Source of the DNA: Pelistega ratti
Lineage (GTDB): Bacteria > Pseudomonadota > Gammaproteobacteria > Burkholderiales > Burkholderiaceae_B
Assembly: GCF_009833965.1 (NCBI RefSeq)
Contig: NZ_CP047165.1
Span: 1,240,001 to 1,304,000, forward strand
Direction: 5' to 3'
Length of the DNA stretch: 64,000 bases
Shown: piece by piece, positions 55,522 through 64,000 of the stretch
Numbering within the stretch: position 1 is the stretch's first letter
Layout: each line of letters begins with the position of its first letter
Position numbers and translations under genes: made by a program
The notes under the pieces: generated by a model
What the model saw: the letters and a program-made list of their open reading frames with translations, nothing else
What the model was told of the DNA's origin: nothing
The model's database searches: none

Positions 55522-56715
55522 ATGTTCCAACATGTTGCTTACTATGCAGGGGATCCCATTTTAGGTTTAGTTGATAAGTTTAATGCTGATCCTCGCCCCC
55601 ATAAAGTTAATCTCAGCATTGGTATTTATTTTGATGAAAAAGGTAAACTACCCGTTTTATCATGTGTACGTACCGCAGAAATTGAGCGTGCAAGAGAAGC
55701 ACAACCGCGTAGCTATCTACCCATGGAAGGTTTAGCAAGCTACCGACAAGCTATTCAACATTTTGTTTTTGGAAAAAACAACCCTGCTTTACTTAACAAC
55801 CGTATTGCCACTATTCAAACTATCGGTGGATCAGGCGCACTCAAAATAGGCGCTGATTTTCTCCATCAATGGTTTCCTCATGCTAAAGTCTATGTAAGCG
55901 ATCCTACATGGGATAACCATAAGAGTATTTTTGAAGGAGCGGGATTTAGTGTTAGCACATATCCTTACTATGATGCTCAAACCATTAGTGTTAAATTTGA
56001 AGAAATGGTTAGCTTCTTCAAAACACTACCAGCAGATAGTATCCTTATCCTACACCCTTGCTGTCATAACCCAACAGGCGTAGATCTCAATCCTCAACAA
56101 TGGGATGAGGTACTCCAGATTATCCAAACCAATAAACTGATTCCTTTTATGGATATTGCTTATCAAGGCTTTGGTGATAGTTTTGAAAAAGATGCCTATG
56201 CTATTCATAAAGCGATTGAGATGGGCTTATCATTTTTTGTTAGTAACTCTTTTTCTAAAAATCTATCACTATATGGTGAACGTGTTGGTGGTCTTAGTGT
56301 TGTTTGCCCCTCAACAGAAGAAGCGCAATTAGTCTTTGGTCAGCTTAAAGCAGGTGTTCGCCGTATTTACTCTAGCCCCCCTTCTCATGGTGCTTATATT
56401 ACGGCTCAAGTCATCAATACTCCAGCACTTTTCCAAGAGTGGGAACAAGAAGTTGCGCAAATGCGAGAACGGATTAAAACTATGCGTCAACAACTATACC
56501 AAACACTTAAAACAAAACTACCTCATCGTTCATTTGAGTATTTTATCCAACAACGTGGTATGTTTAGTTATACAGGTTTAACACCCGAACAAGTTCAACG
56601 CTTACAAGATGAATTTGCCATTTACCTAGTCGGCTCTGGACGTATGTGTATAGCAGGGTTAAATACAAGCAATATTGAGTATGTAGCAAATGCCATTGCA
56701 GAGGTACTTGCTTAA
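55522..56715 (+). CDS. tyrB: Aromatic amino acid aminotransferase
   Basis: The 397-residue PLP-dependent fold-type I aminotransferase belongs to the AspC/TyrB group. The PLP lysine is Lys246 in SNSFSKNLSLYGERVGG; SYLPMEGL, HPCCHNPTGVDL and DIAYQGFGD are family features. It transaminates Tyr, Phe or Asp. Distinguishing TyrB from AspC by sequence alone is uncertain; the Burkholderiales homologues are usually named TyrB. Monocistronic. Confidence 0.88.
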   Translation: MFQHVAYYAGDPILGLVDKFNADPRPHKVNLSIGIYFDEKGKLPVLSCVRTAEIERAREAQPRSYLPMEGLASYRQAIQHFVFGKNNPALLNNRIATIQTIGGSGALKIGADFLHQWFPHAKVYVSDPTWDNHKSIFEGAGFSVSTYPYYDAQTISVKFEEMVSFFKTLPADSILILHPCCHNPTGVDLNPQQWDEVLQIIQTNKLIPFMDIAYQGFGDSFEKDAYAIHKAIEMGLSFFVSNSFSKNLSLYGERVGGLSVVCPSTEEAQLVFGQLKAGVRRIYSSPPSHGAYITAQVINTPALFQEWEQEVAQMRERIKTMRQQLYQTLKTKLPHRSFEYFIQQRGMFSYTGLTPEQVQRLQDEFAIYLVGSGRMCIAGLNTSNIEYVANAIAEVLA

Positions 56716-56730
56716 AACCTATCTCTATCT

Positions 56731-56769
56731 AAAAAAGAGAAATAGTCTATTTAACTATTTCTCTTTTTT
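56731..56769 (+). terminator. Intrinsic terminator of tyrB
   Basis: A 15-bp perfect stem (56731-56745 with 56755-56769) is formed by AAAAAAGAGAAATAG and its complement, with a 9-nt loop and six T at the end. The A-run on the left also makes it usable in reverse. Confidence 0.95.
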
Positions 56770-57044
56770 GTTATATACAAAGTATTGCTTATCTATTCTA
56801 TTTCTTCTACAGCAGTGAATATATTGACTAAATAAATAGATATTTTATAGGTTTAATAGACTTAAACATAGAAGCATAACATTCTAATAAGTTTAAGATA
56901 AAGATATACACTACCATACTTTGCTTATCATTTTCCATCTATCTATAACAAGATAATAAAGCCCATTTAAGAATAATATTCTTATTATTTATGCTAGGGA
57001 TAGCCACACTATTTAACTATTTTAGGAATATAAAATAAGTCATG

Positions 57045-57152
57045 TACACACGTTTTAGCCATTTCTTGTGCACGTTGTAGTTATACGCACACGTTTTAGC
57101 CGTTTCTTGTGCACGTTGTAGTTATACACACACGTTTTAGCCGTTTCTTGTG
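57045..57152. repeat. Tandem 41-bp repeat, about 2.6 copies
   Basis: CGTTTTAGCC recurs at 57051, 57092 and 57133, a period of exactly 41 bp. Each unit also contains TTTCTTGTG and, in the first two copies, GTGCACGTTGTAGTTATAC. Copies differ by very few bases. The block lies between the convergent tyrB and adhesin genes in a stretch (56770-57190) without any ORF. Its role is unknown. Confidence 0.85.
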
Positions 57153-57189
57153 TAGATAAGTTTTATAAACTGGGTGTTAAAAACACAGT

Positions 57190-57226
57190 ACAAAAAAGGT
57201 CGGAATAGATACTATTCCAACCTTTT
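57190..57226 (-). terminator. Intrinsic terminator of the adhesin gene
   Basis: A 15-bp stem with one mismatch joins 57194-57208 and 57212-57226 around a 3-nt loop, followed on the minus strand by six T. It lies 65 nt beyond the stop codon. Confidence 0.92.
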
Positions 57227-57290
57227 AATTTATTATTAATGAGTATGTATATAACTAACCTTTTATTGGTAAGCTATATACATCACTAGA

Positions 57291-60200
57291 TTACCACTGA
57301 TAACCAATACCAGCGGATGCTCCTACATCTCCTCGAGTATTTGCATTACCTTGCGCTTTAATGATAATCTTACCGTTATCACTAATTCGCGAGAAACCTA
57401 CTGCTACAGCACCTTCATTTTTGTAAGTCCCTGCTGAAGCAGCCAACATAGACTTACCAGGAAGGAAGGCTTGTGGTAAGCCTACTGCCGCATTGGCTCC
57501 TGCAATACCAGCACGAAGGTCTTTATTATTACGGTCAATTCGGTTATAAATATCACCAGTTCTTTGGTTCAATTGATTAACATTCACCGCATCAGTACCA
57601 TTCACACCTGGTGCAACATTGGTAATACGCTGACCACCTCCACTAATACCGCTTGAGGTAATACTTGGACCATTATTAATCGTTAAACCACCTTGATTCA
57701 AGGTTGTACCGCCAATATTGACACTACCATTACTATCCAATGTTACGTTATTGGCCAATTGGGTTTTTAAGCCTCCTTTACCATCATTAACAACACGGAT
57801 ATTATCCTTGGTAGTAGCATCTTTAGCACCACCCGTAATATTTAAGTTAGAACCCAGTGTACGATTCACCGTAATACCATCATCGCCCGTAAATTTAAGA
57901 CCATCATCCATTGTGGCAACTTCACGGGTAGTATTATTCCCATCAGTATATTTAATACGGTCAATTTCTTTACCCGCATCTTTTTCAGCAACAGTTGTTG
58001 ATCCTTTTTCTGGTTTAAGGGTAACACTTGATCCAGCCTTACCATCTGCACCACGAGGACCTGTTAGACCAATAGATCCATCTTTACCGTTGATAACTAC
58101 TGATGAACCATCTTTACCATTTACTCCGATAGTACCATCAACACCGTCTTTGCCAGCTTTTCCTACAGTAACAGAATTAGCTTTCAAATCTTTGTCTAAG
58201 GCAACAACTACCTTACCATTTTTGGTAATAGTTTTAACGTTCTCAGCACTATAGTTAGTATCGGCTTTTGTACCCTCACCCACAATCTCAAGTTTTTCAC
58301 CTAAATTTTTGTGGATAACTGAACCAGACTGCGTACCAAAGTCTAAACCTTTATTAACAAGCTCTTGCTTAGTATTATGCAACTGTGAACCATTGATAGC
58401 ATCTTTAGATGTTGAACTAATCTCACCATCAGCAACATTAACAACTTTATTACCACCGTTATCTAAACCTTTATTAGTTAAGGTCACGTTGTTTTTACTA
58501 CTATCCGATGCTTTGATAGTAATACCACTATCATTCATGGTTGTATTGCCTGTGGTTACAGTCGTGAAATCAACATTATCTTTTGTTTTCACAGTATATG
58601 TCGTGCTACCATCAGCATTTTTAGTTGGTGTCACTTCCATATTTTTACCTGCTTCAACTTTTGCTGTCGCTTGTGTCAGACCATCTTTTAACTGTTTAAC
58701 ATTAACTGCATCAGTATCAGCTTCACCAGCTTTCACGTTAGTGATCTTGTTACCATCAACACTTAAGTTACCGCCAGAGATGGTTGTTCCGCCCTCTTTA
58801 AACTCAAGTTTTTGACCATCTTTATTTGAGATAGAATCAATATTTTTCAAGTCTTTTGCAAGTTGAGCTTCTAAAGTGCCGTTTCCATCAGCTTTTACAT
58901 TAATATTACCGCTTGCTGATTTAAAGTTTTCAGAATCCTCTTTACTAACCCCCTCACCTTTAATAGTAACGAGAGAGTTAAGTGTATGGTTATTGACTAC
59001 GCCATTATTGCCAGTAAATTTCAAGCCATCATTAAGTGTTGCCACTTCTTCTCTTGTAATATTACCCGCATTATCTTTAGTTTCATAAACCATACGCGTT
59101 TTAGTGTCACCATCTTTACCATCAACACCAGCCTTACCCTGTGCCATAGTAATAGATCCACTAGAACCATCTTTACCATTGATGCCGATAGTACCGTCTT
59201 TACCATTCAAGGCTATGCCATCTTTACCATCAGCACCTTTCAAGCCAATAGAGCTATCTTTACCACTGATAGTAACACCATCTTTACCATTTTCACCTTT
59301 AACAGTAATAGTCCCTGGTTCATTATTATTACCGATAGTGACATCTTTATCTAAACCAATTTGTAATTTAGATTTGCCATCTTCAGTAACAACTTTAGTG
59401 GTTACACTGCCATCACCTTTTACAGTGACGGTTTCACCAAGTTTGGCTTTAACATCCTGACCTTTTTCATCGGTTAGACCAAAGCCACCACCTTTTGAAG
59501 GGTCAGTAATACTATTAACAGATTCTTTTAAGTCACCCACATTGACCGCATTATTTAATGTATCACCTGTAGCATTTGCTAAAGATACTTTATTACCACT
59601 AGCGTCTTTCAATCCACTATCAACATTAACAATTTGGTTACCACCATTGTTTAGACCTTTGTCGGTTACACTAACTGTCTTATTAGCAGGCGCATCTTTT
59701 GATGTAATCACTAAACCATTACCATCAATCACAGATTTACCGCCCATATTATTGATAAATGTTGCACTCGTTAAATCTTGTAGCTGTTTAGCCATTTTAA
59801 GAATTAATCGACCGTTTTCATTATCAACTCGTAAGTTTTTATCTGTTACATCAGCATTTTTACCAAGGCGACCTAAGATTTCTAGCTCTTCATTCAGTTT
59901 CTTAGCGATAGATTCACCCGTATCGCCTTTGAAACGTAAACCATCATTAAGGGTTGCCACTTCTTCGGTAATGGTTTTGTTCGGGTCTTTCGGATCTTTG
60001 GTTTCGTAAACAATACGTGTTTTGCTTTCACCGTCTTTTCCGTCAACACCTGCTTTTCCATCAGCACCTTTAATGGTTAAACCATTTGCTCCATCCTTAC
60101 CATTTAAGCCGATTGAGCCGTCTTTACCATTAATAACTACTGATGAACCATCTTTACCGTTCACACCGATAGTACCATCAACACCATCTTTACCGTCAGC

Positions 60201-63200
60201 ACCTTTTTCACCAACAGTCACTTTATTGGCGGTTAAGTCTTTTGCTAGGGCAACAACAACTTTACCGTTTTCAGTGATAGTTTTGATGTTAGTTGCATCA
60301 TATTCGGTATCTGCTTTTTCTCCCTTACCCACAATCTCAAGTTTTTCACCTAAGTTTTTATGGATAACAGCATCACTACCTGTTGATTGCGTACCAAAAT
60401 CCAAACCTTTATTGATTGTATTGGTTACATTATAAAGCTGTGAACCATTAACAGCATCTGTAGAGTTCGCGCTTACATCACCCGCTTGAACATGCGTGAT
60501 TTTATTACCATCAACACTTACATCACCGCCTTTAATGGTTGTACCACCATTTTGATTGAATACGATACTTGATTTACCATTGGTAATAGATTCAATACCG
60601 TTAAGGTTTTTAGCTAAACGGGCAGTCAAGTTATTAGAACCATCAGAAATAACACCAATGTTATTTTCTTCCGACAGTTTATTTCTATCGGTAATACCAC
60701 CGACAACATTGACTTGTTCATTTAAACGTTTTTTGATAACACTTGTATTTGCAATGGCATCACCATAGTATTTCATACCATCATCATGCGTCGCTACTTC
60801 ATGTTCTTTACCATCTTTATCTTGGTAAACGATACGGGTGATACCATCTTCGCCGTCAACACCAGCTTTACCTTTTTTAACAGAAATATCAGCCGTTGCA
60901 TTTTGTCCGTCTTTACCAGCAGGACCTGTTAAGCCAATATGACCAACACCATCTTTACCAGAAATAGATACGGCATCTTTACCGTCTTTACCACTGATTC
61001 CGACTTTACCATCTTCACCATTTTGACCGTTAGGGCCAGTAATAGTCACACCATCTTTACCATTTTGACCATCTTTGCCATTCACAACGATTTTGTCTAA
61101 ATTCGTTAATTCTGAATCTAGGCTATAGGTGTATTGTTGGTTTTCACCATTGATAGTCTGTTTAACAGATAAATTCTTACCTGCGGCAAAGGCAACTTCA
61201 TTTCCTGGTTTTACAACAGTAGAAGTAGCAGTATCAATTAATTTACCACCATCTGCTTTTGCAGTAGCTTTCCAACCACTACTATTAATTGCTTTGGAAA
61301 TGTCCTCTGTGGTGGCAATACCATTTTTACCATCAGTACCATCGGCACCTTTAGTACCATCAGCCCCAGCTTTACCATCTTGACCAACAGCAATTTTACC
61401 AATAGTCACTGCATAGTTCACAACGCCATTATCAGCAACACTTGCCGTTAGGTAATCACCCGTAGCTTGGAAATCTAAACCTTTTTGTAAAGTCGTTTGT
61501 TTCGCCGATGTTGCATCTCCATTAGCTTTATATGTTAATTCGGCGGTTTGTTCCACTTTATCCTTAGAAACGCTTACTTCATAAGTAGCATTTGGATCAC
61601 CAAATTTTTGACCATTTTGAGGCGTTACCGTTGCTAAGTTATTGGCATCATCTGCCGCTTTCACTTTTTCTGTTGAAACCGAAGCATTGACAACTTTATT
61701 TAGTTGATTAACATTAACGGCATCCGTACCATCTGTCCCTTCAGCAACATTAGTAATCTTATTACCACCGTTATTGAGACCATTATCTGTTAACGAAACC
61801 GTTTTGGTCGGATTATTCGAATTAATGGTAATACCACTACCATTGACGATCGTTGTTTTATCGCCGTCTTTAAACTCAGCACTGGTTAGATCTTTAAGCG
61901 TTTTGGCTAATTTCACCGTTAAAGAACCATTGGCATCACCGATTACACCAATATTGTTATCCGCCAGTTTAGTTGCGTCAGTCTCCCCACCAACAATACT
62001 TAATGTCTCACCAAGTTGACGATTAACATTAACATTCGCATTATCACCTTTAAAATTCAGCCCTTTTGCAATATCATCTGTATTTTTGGTGATATTTTGC
62101 GTATTGTTCGTCACATTTTGGTTGGTAGCATACAGTTGTGAGCCATTGACGGCATCTTTACTATTTGCATCAACCGTTCCGTTCGCCACATCGGTAATCT
62201 TATGATTATCGACACTAACATCTCCGCCAGAGATTATCGTTTTACCATCCTTACCTAACTCAATTTTATGCGTACCGTTAGCGATAGAATTAATATCGGT
62301 TAGGTCTTTCTCTAATGCGTAGGTATAAGTATGATCACCGTTTGTCGCTACGTCTTGTTTAATATTTAAGTTTTGACCAGCCGCATAATTCACGGTGGTA
62401 CCCGGTTTAACAATGGTAGCCGCAGCCGTTGAACCTGATGCCACGTTACCTGTTGCATTACCTAACCAACCTGAGTTGTTAATGATATCTACCACTGTTT
62501 TGACGGTTGCAATACCATCTTTACCATTAACACCCGGTTGACCCGGTACACCCGGCTTACCATCATTAATTGTTGGCGCTTCACCTAGTACCACGTCATA
62601 TTTAACCACCCCATTTTTATCAACCGAGGCAGTTGTGTAGTTACCATTGACAAAATCTAAACCGTCTGACACTTTAACGCTTTGTTTCGTACTCGCATCA
62701 CCATTCGATTTATACGATAACAAGGCATCGCCTAAGTTTTGAGCAATCGCATTAACGGTATATGTTTTCTGTCCTGTCGTTGCATCAGATGTTTCGTCAA
62801 CTGTCACATTATCGCCGGCTTTCACCACTGTGCCTAAACCTGTAATCACTTTTTTACCTTCATTGGTAATATTAGTAAGGTTATTATCCGCGGCATTATC
62901 GATTTTATCCTTAGTTTCCTTCGTTAAATCGACAGCAACTTGGCTACCAGATGCTTTAGTTTCAACATATTTTTGGTTATCTCCTCCTACCACATCAAAC
63001 TGCAAGCCACCTGCTTTATTAAGTTGCTGAGTTTCTGTTGCAGTATTTTTATCAGCACCTAGCTTAATCGTATTATTACCTAATTTATTTAGCTGATTAA
63101 CATTAACGGCATCCGTACCATCTGTCCCTTCAGCAATATTAGTAATCTTATTACCGCCGTTATTGAGACCATTATCTGTTAATGAAACCGTTTTGGTCGG

Positions 63201-64000
63201 ATTATTCGAATTAATGGTAATACCACTACCATTGACGATCGTTGTTTTATCGCCGTCTTTAAACTCAGCACTGGTTAGATCTTTAAGCGTTTTGGCTAAT
63301 TTCACCGCTAAAGAACCATTGGCATCACCGATTACGCCGATATTATTATCCGCTAATTTAGTTGCATCAGTCTCGCCACCAACAATACTTAAGGTCTCAC
63401 CAAGTTGACGATTAACATTAACATTCGCATTATCACCTTTAAAATTCAGCCCTTTTGCAATATCATCTGTATTTTTAGTGATATTTTGCGTATTGTTCGT
63501 CACATTTTGGTTGGTAGCATACAGTTGTGAGCCATTGACGGCATCTTTACTATTGGCATCAACCGTTCCGTTCGCCACATCGGTAATCTTATGATTATCA
63601 ACACTAACATCACCGCCAGAGATAATCGTTTTACCATCCTTACCTAACTCAATTTTATTGGTACCATTAGAGATAGAATTAATATCGGTTAGGTCTTTCT
63701 CTAATGCATAGGTATAAGTATGATCACCATTTGTCGCTACATCTTGTTTAATATTTAAGTTTTGACCAGCGGCATAATTCACGGTGGTACCCGGTTTAAC
63801 AATAGTAGCCGTAGCTGTTGAACCTGACGCTACATTACCTGTTGCATTACCTAACCAACCTGAGTTGTTAATAATATCTACCACTGTTTTGACGGTTGCA
63901 ATACCATCTTTACCATTAACACCCGGTTGACCCGGTACACCTGCTTTACCATTACTAATTGTGGGCGCCTCACCTAGTACCACGTCATATTTAACCACCC
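57291..64000 (-). CDS. Trimeric autotransporter adhesin, C-terminal part (gene continues past the window)
   Basis: The visible 2236 codons are the C-terminal portion; the apparent GTG start at 63998 is an internal Val, so start and signal peptide are outside. The last ~75 residues form the YadA-like membrane anchor, ending TRGDVGASAGIGYQW. The passenger alternates collagen-like Gly-X-Y tracts (NGKDGSIGLNGKDGANG and similar), neck/head motifs (GTDAVNVNQLN, DAVNGSQLY) and a recurring block such as EEVATLNDGLRFKGD. Two near-identical segments 463 codons apart suggest expansion by duplication. Expected to form a surface trimer binding host or abiotic surfaces; the ligand is unknown. Monocistronic end with a strong terminator. 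Confidence 0.95.
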   Translation of the reverse strand, partial: VVKYDVVLGEAPTISNGKAGVPGQPGVNGKDGIATVKTVVDIINNSGWLGNATGNVASGSTATATIVKPGTTVNYAAGQNLNIKQDVATNGDHTYTYALEKDLTDINSISNGTNKIELGKDGKTIISGGDVSVDNHKITDVANGTVDANSKDAVNGSQLYATNQNVTNNTQNITKNTDDIAKGLNFKGDNANVNVNRQLGETLSIVGGETDATKLADNNIGVIGDANGSLAVKLAKTLKDLTSAEFKDGDKTTIVNGSGITINSNNPTKTVSLTDNGLNNGGNKITNIAEGTDGTDAVNVNQLNKLGNNTIKLGADKNTATETQQLNKAGGLQFDVVGGDNQKYVETKASGSQVAVDLTKETKDKIDNAADNNLTNITNEGKKVITGLGTVVKAGDNVTVDETSDATTGQKTYTVNAIAQNLGDALLSYKSNGDASTKQSVKVSDGLDFVNGNYTTASVDKNGVVKYDVVLGEAPTINDGKPGVPGQPGVNGKDGIATVKTVVDIINNSGWLGNATGNVASGSTAAATIVKPGTTVNYAAGQNLNIKQDVATNGDHTYTYALEKDLTDINSIANGTHKIELGKDGKTIISGGDVSVDNHKITDVANGTVDANSKDAVNGSQLYATNQNVTNNTQNITKNTDDIAKGLNFKGDNANVNVNRQLGETLSIVGGETDATKLADNNIGVIGDANGSLTVKLAKTLKDLTSAEFKDGDKTTIVNGSGITINSNNPTKTVSLTDNGLNNGGNKITNVAEGTDGTDAVNVNQLNKVVNASVSTEKVKAADDANNLATVTPQNGQKFGDPNATYEVSVSKDKVEQTAELTYKANGDATSAKQTTLQKGLDFQATGDYLTASVADNGVVNYAVTIGKIAVGQDGKAGADGTKGADGTDGKNGIATTEDISKAINSSGWKATAKADGGKLIDTATSTVVKPGNEVAFAAGKNLSVKQTINGENQQYTYSLDSELTNLDKIVVNGKDGQNGKDGVTITGPNGQNGEDGKVGISGKDGKDAVSISGKDGVGHIGLTGPAGKDGQNATADISVKKGKAGVDGEDGITRIVYQDKDGKEHEVATHDDGMKYYGDAIANTSVIKKRLNEQVNVVGGITDRNKLSEENNIGVISDGSNNLTARLAKNLNGIESITNGKSSIVFNQNGGTTIKGGDVSVDGNKITHVQAGDVSANSTDAVNGSQLYNVTNTINKGLDFGTQSTGSDAVIHKNLGEKLEIVGKGEKADTEYDATNIKTITENGKVVVALAKDLTANKVTVGEKGADGKDGVDGTIGVNGKDGSSVVINGKDGSIGLNGKDGANGLTIKGADGKAGVDGKDGESKTRIVYETKDPKDPNKTITEEVATLNDGLRFKGDTGESIAKKLNEELEILGRLGKNADVTDKNLRVDNENGRLILKMAKQLQDLTSATFINNMGGKSVIDGNGLVITSKDAPANKTVSVTDKGLNNGGNQIVNVDSGLKDASGNKVSLANATGDTLNNAVNVGDLKESVNSITDPSKGGGFGLTDEKGQDVKAKLGETVTVKGDGSVTTKVVTEDGKSKLQIGLDKDVTIGNNNEPGTITVKGENGKDGVTISGKDSSIGLKGADGKDGIALNGKDGTIGINGKDGSSGSITMAQGKAGVDGKDGDTKTRMVYETKDNAGNITREEVATLNDGLKFTGNNGVVNNHTLNSLVTIKGEGVSKEDSENFKSASGNINVKADGNGTLEAQLAKDLKNIDSISNKDGQKLEFKEGGTTISGGNLSVDGNKITNVKAGEADTDAVNVKQLKDGLTQATAKVEAGKNMEVTPTKNADGSTTYTVKTKDNVDFTTVTTGNTTMNDSGITIKASDSSKNNVTLTNKGLDNGGNKVVNVADGEISSTSKDAINGSQLHNTKQELVNKGLDFGTQSGSVIHKNLGEKLEIVGEGTKADTNYSAENVKTITKNGKVVVALDKDLKANSVTVGKAGKDGVDGTIGVNGKDGSSVVINGKDGSIGLTGPRGADGKAGSSVTLKPEKGSTTVAEKDAGKEIDRIKYTDGNNTTREVATMDDGLKFTGDDGITVNRTLGSNLNITGGAKDATTKDNIRVVNDGKGGLKTQLANNVTLDSNGSVNIGGTTLNQGGLTINNGPSITSSGISGGGQRITNVAPGVNGTDAVNVNQLNQRTGDIYNRIDRNNKDLRAGIAGANAAVGLPQAFLPGKSMLAASAGTYKNEGAVAVGFSRISDNGKIIIKAQGNANTRGDVGASAGIGYQW
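61695..64000. repeat. Long direct repeat with 1389-bp period inside the adhesin gene
   Basis: The segment 61695-62611 recurs at 63084-64000 with an offset of exactly 1389 bp (463 codons), differing only by scattered substitutions such as TATATI/TAAATI and NGTNKIE/NGTHKIE. The segment between them (62612-63083) is single-copy within the window. The second copy reaches the right edge, so more copies may follow. Confidence 0.92.

Noticed and set aside
57718..63408. Many long plus-strand open frames opposite the adhesin gene
   Set aside because: They mirror the repetitive, compositionally biased minus-strand coding sequence and have no family features or ribosome-binding sites.
63996..63998. GTG at the right edge as start of the adhesin gene
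   Set aside because: The same GVVKYDV sequence occurs internally in the next repeat copy, no signal peptide follows, and the frame is open to the window edge.

Overview
The window is an AT-rich (roughly 60% A+T by eye) bacterial chromosome segment. Its gene neighbourhoods point to a low-GC member of the Betaproteobacteria, most likely Alcaligenaceae/Burkholderiales: rpe-gph-trpEGDC, lpxL divergent from metK-ahcY-metF, slt beside 5-formyltetrahydrofolate cyclo-ligase, dprA divergent from def. This placement is inference from synteny and protein resemblance; genus cannot be settled from the sequence alone. No rRNA or tRNA gene, CRISPR array or prophage was seen. Almost everything is core metabolism. 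The accessory material is one IS481-family element, one decayed glycosyltransferase gene and a very large trimeric autotransporter running off the right edge.

Layout. 1-9 kb: dnaQ and fabI, an LtaS-like sulfatase-fold membrane protein, a promoter with a long leader before a 50-residue ORF, and a thiamin-pyrimidine salvage set (tenA, thiZ-thiX-thiY) interrupted by an oppositely oriented glycosyltransferase and the remnant of a second one. 9-13 kb: DASS-family transporter, dsbC, mltA. 13-21 kb: rpe-gph, then trpEGDC preceded by a complete attenuator (trpL leader peptide with tandem Trp codons, terminator, complementary antiterminator strand), a HIT protein and rhlE. 21-31 kb: rarD-like permease, secreted unknown, MidA-type methyltransferase, cca, slt, cyclo-ligase, AraC regulator divergent from a Tat-type isochorismatase-like hydrolase, and an intact IS481-type insertion with a 7-bp target duplication. 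31-36 kb: metK, ahcY and metF with lpxL divergent. 36-47 kb: tpx, pyrE, EamA permease, exonuclease III, a succinyl-CoA:acetate CoA-transferase-like enzyme, queC-queD-queE, a 62-residue membrane protein, asparaginase and ybdG. 47-57 kb: gor, ppk2, thiD, isoaspartate methyltransferase-like protein, CDF transporter, small monooxygenase, dprA, def, tyrB. 57-64 kb: the C-terminal 2236 codons of a collagen-like-repeat trimeric autotransporter adhesin.

The most interesting signals are cis-regulatory RNAs on the minus strand. A SAM-II-like aptamer lies ahead of metK. A clear SAH riboswitch starts only 15 nt after the metK stop codon, and its conserved 3' strand is also one arm of a terminator in front of ahcY-metF. 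Together they suggest metabolite-gated control at two points along one methyl-cycle gene string. A preQ1-I-like riboswitch precedes queCDE and carries an extra hairpin between its P1 stem and its A-rich tail. On the plus strand, the trp attenuator and a long hairpin at the rhlE start are further candidate RNA switches.

All family assignments come from reading motifs in the sequence and from memory of the families; no database search was run. Several starts were moved downstream of the longest open frame where a Shine-Dalgarno-like sequence and family length support it, and this is stated in each entry.
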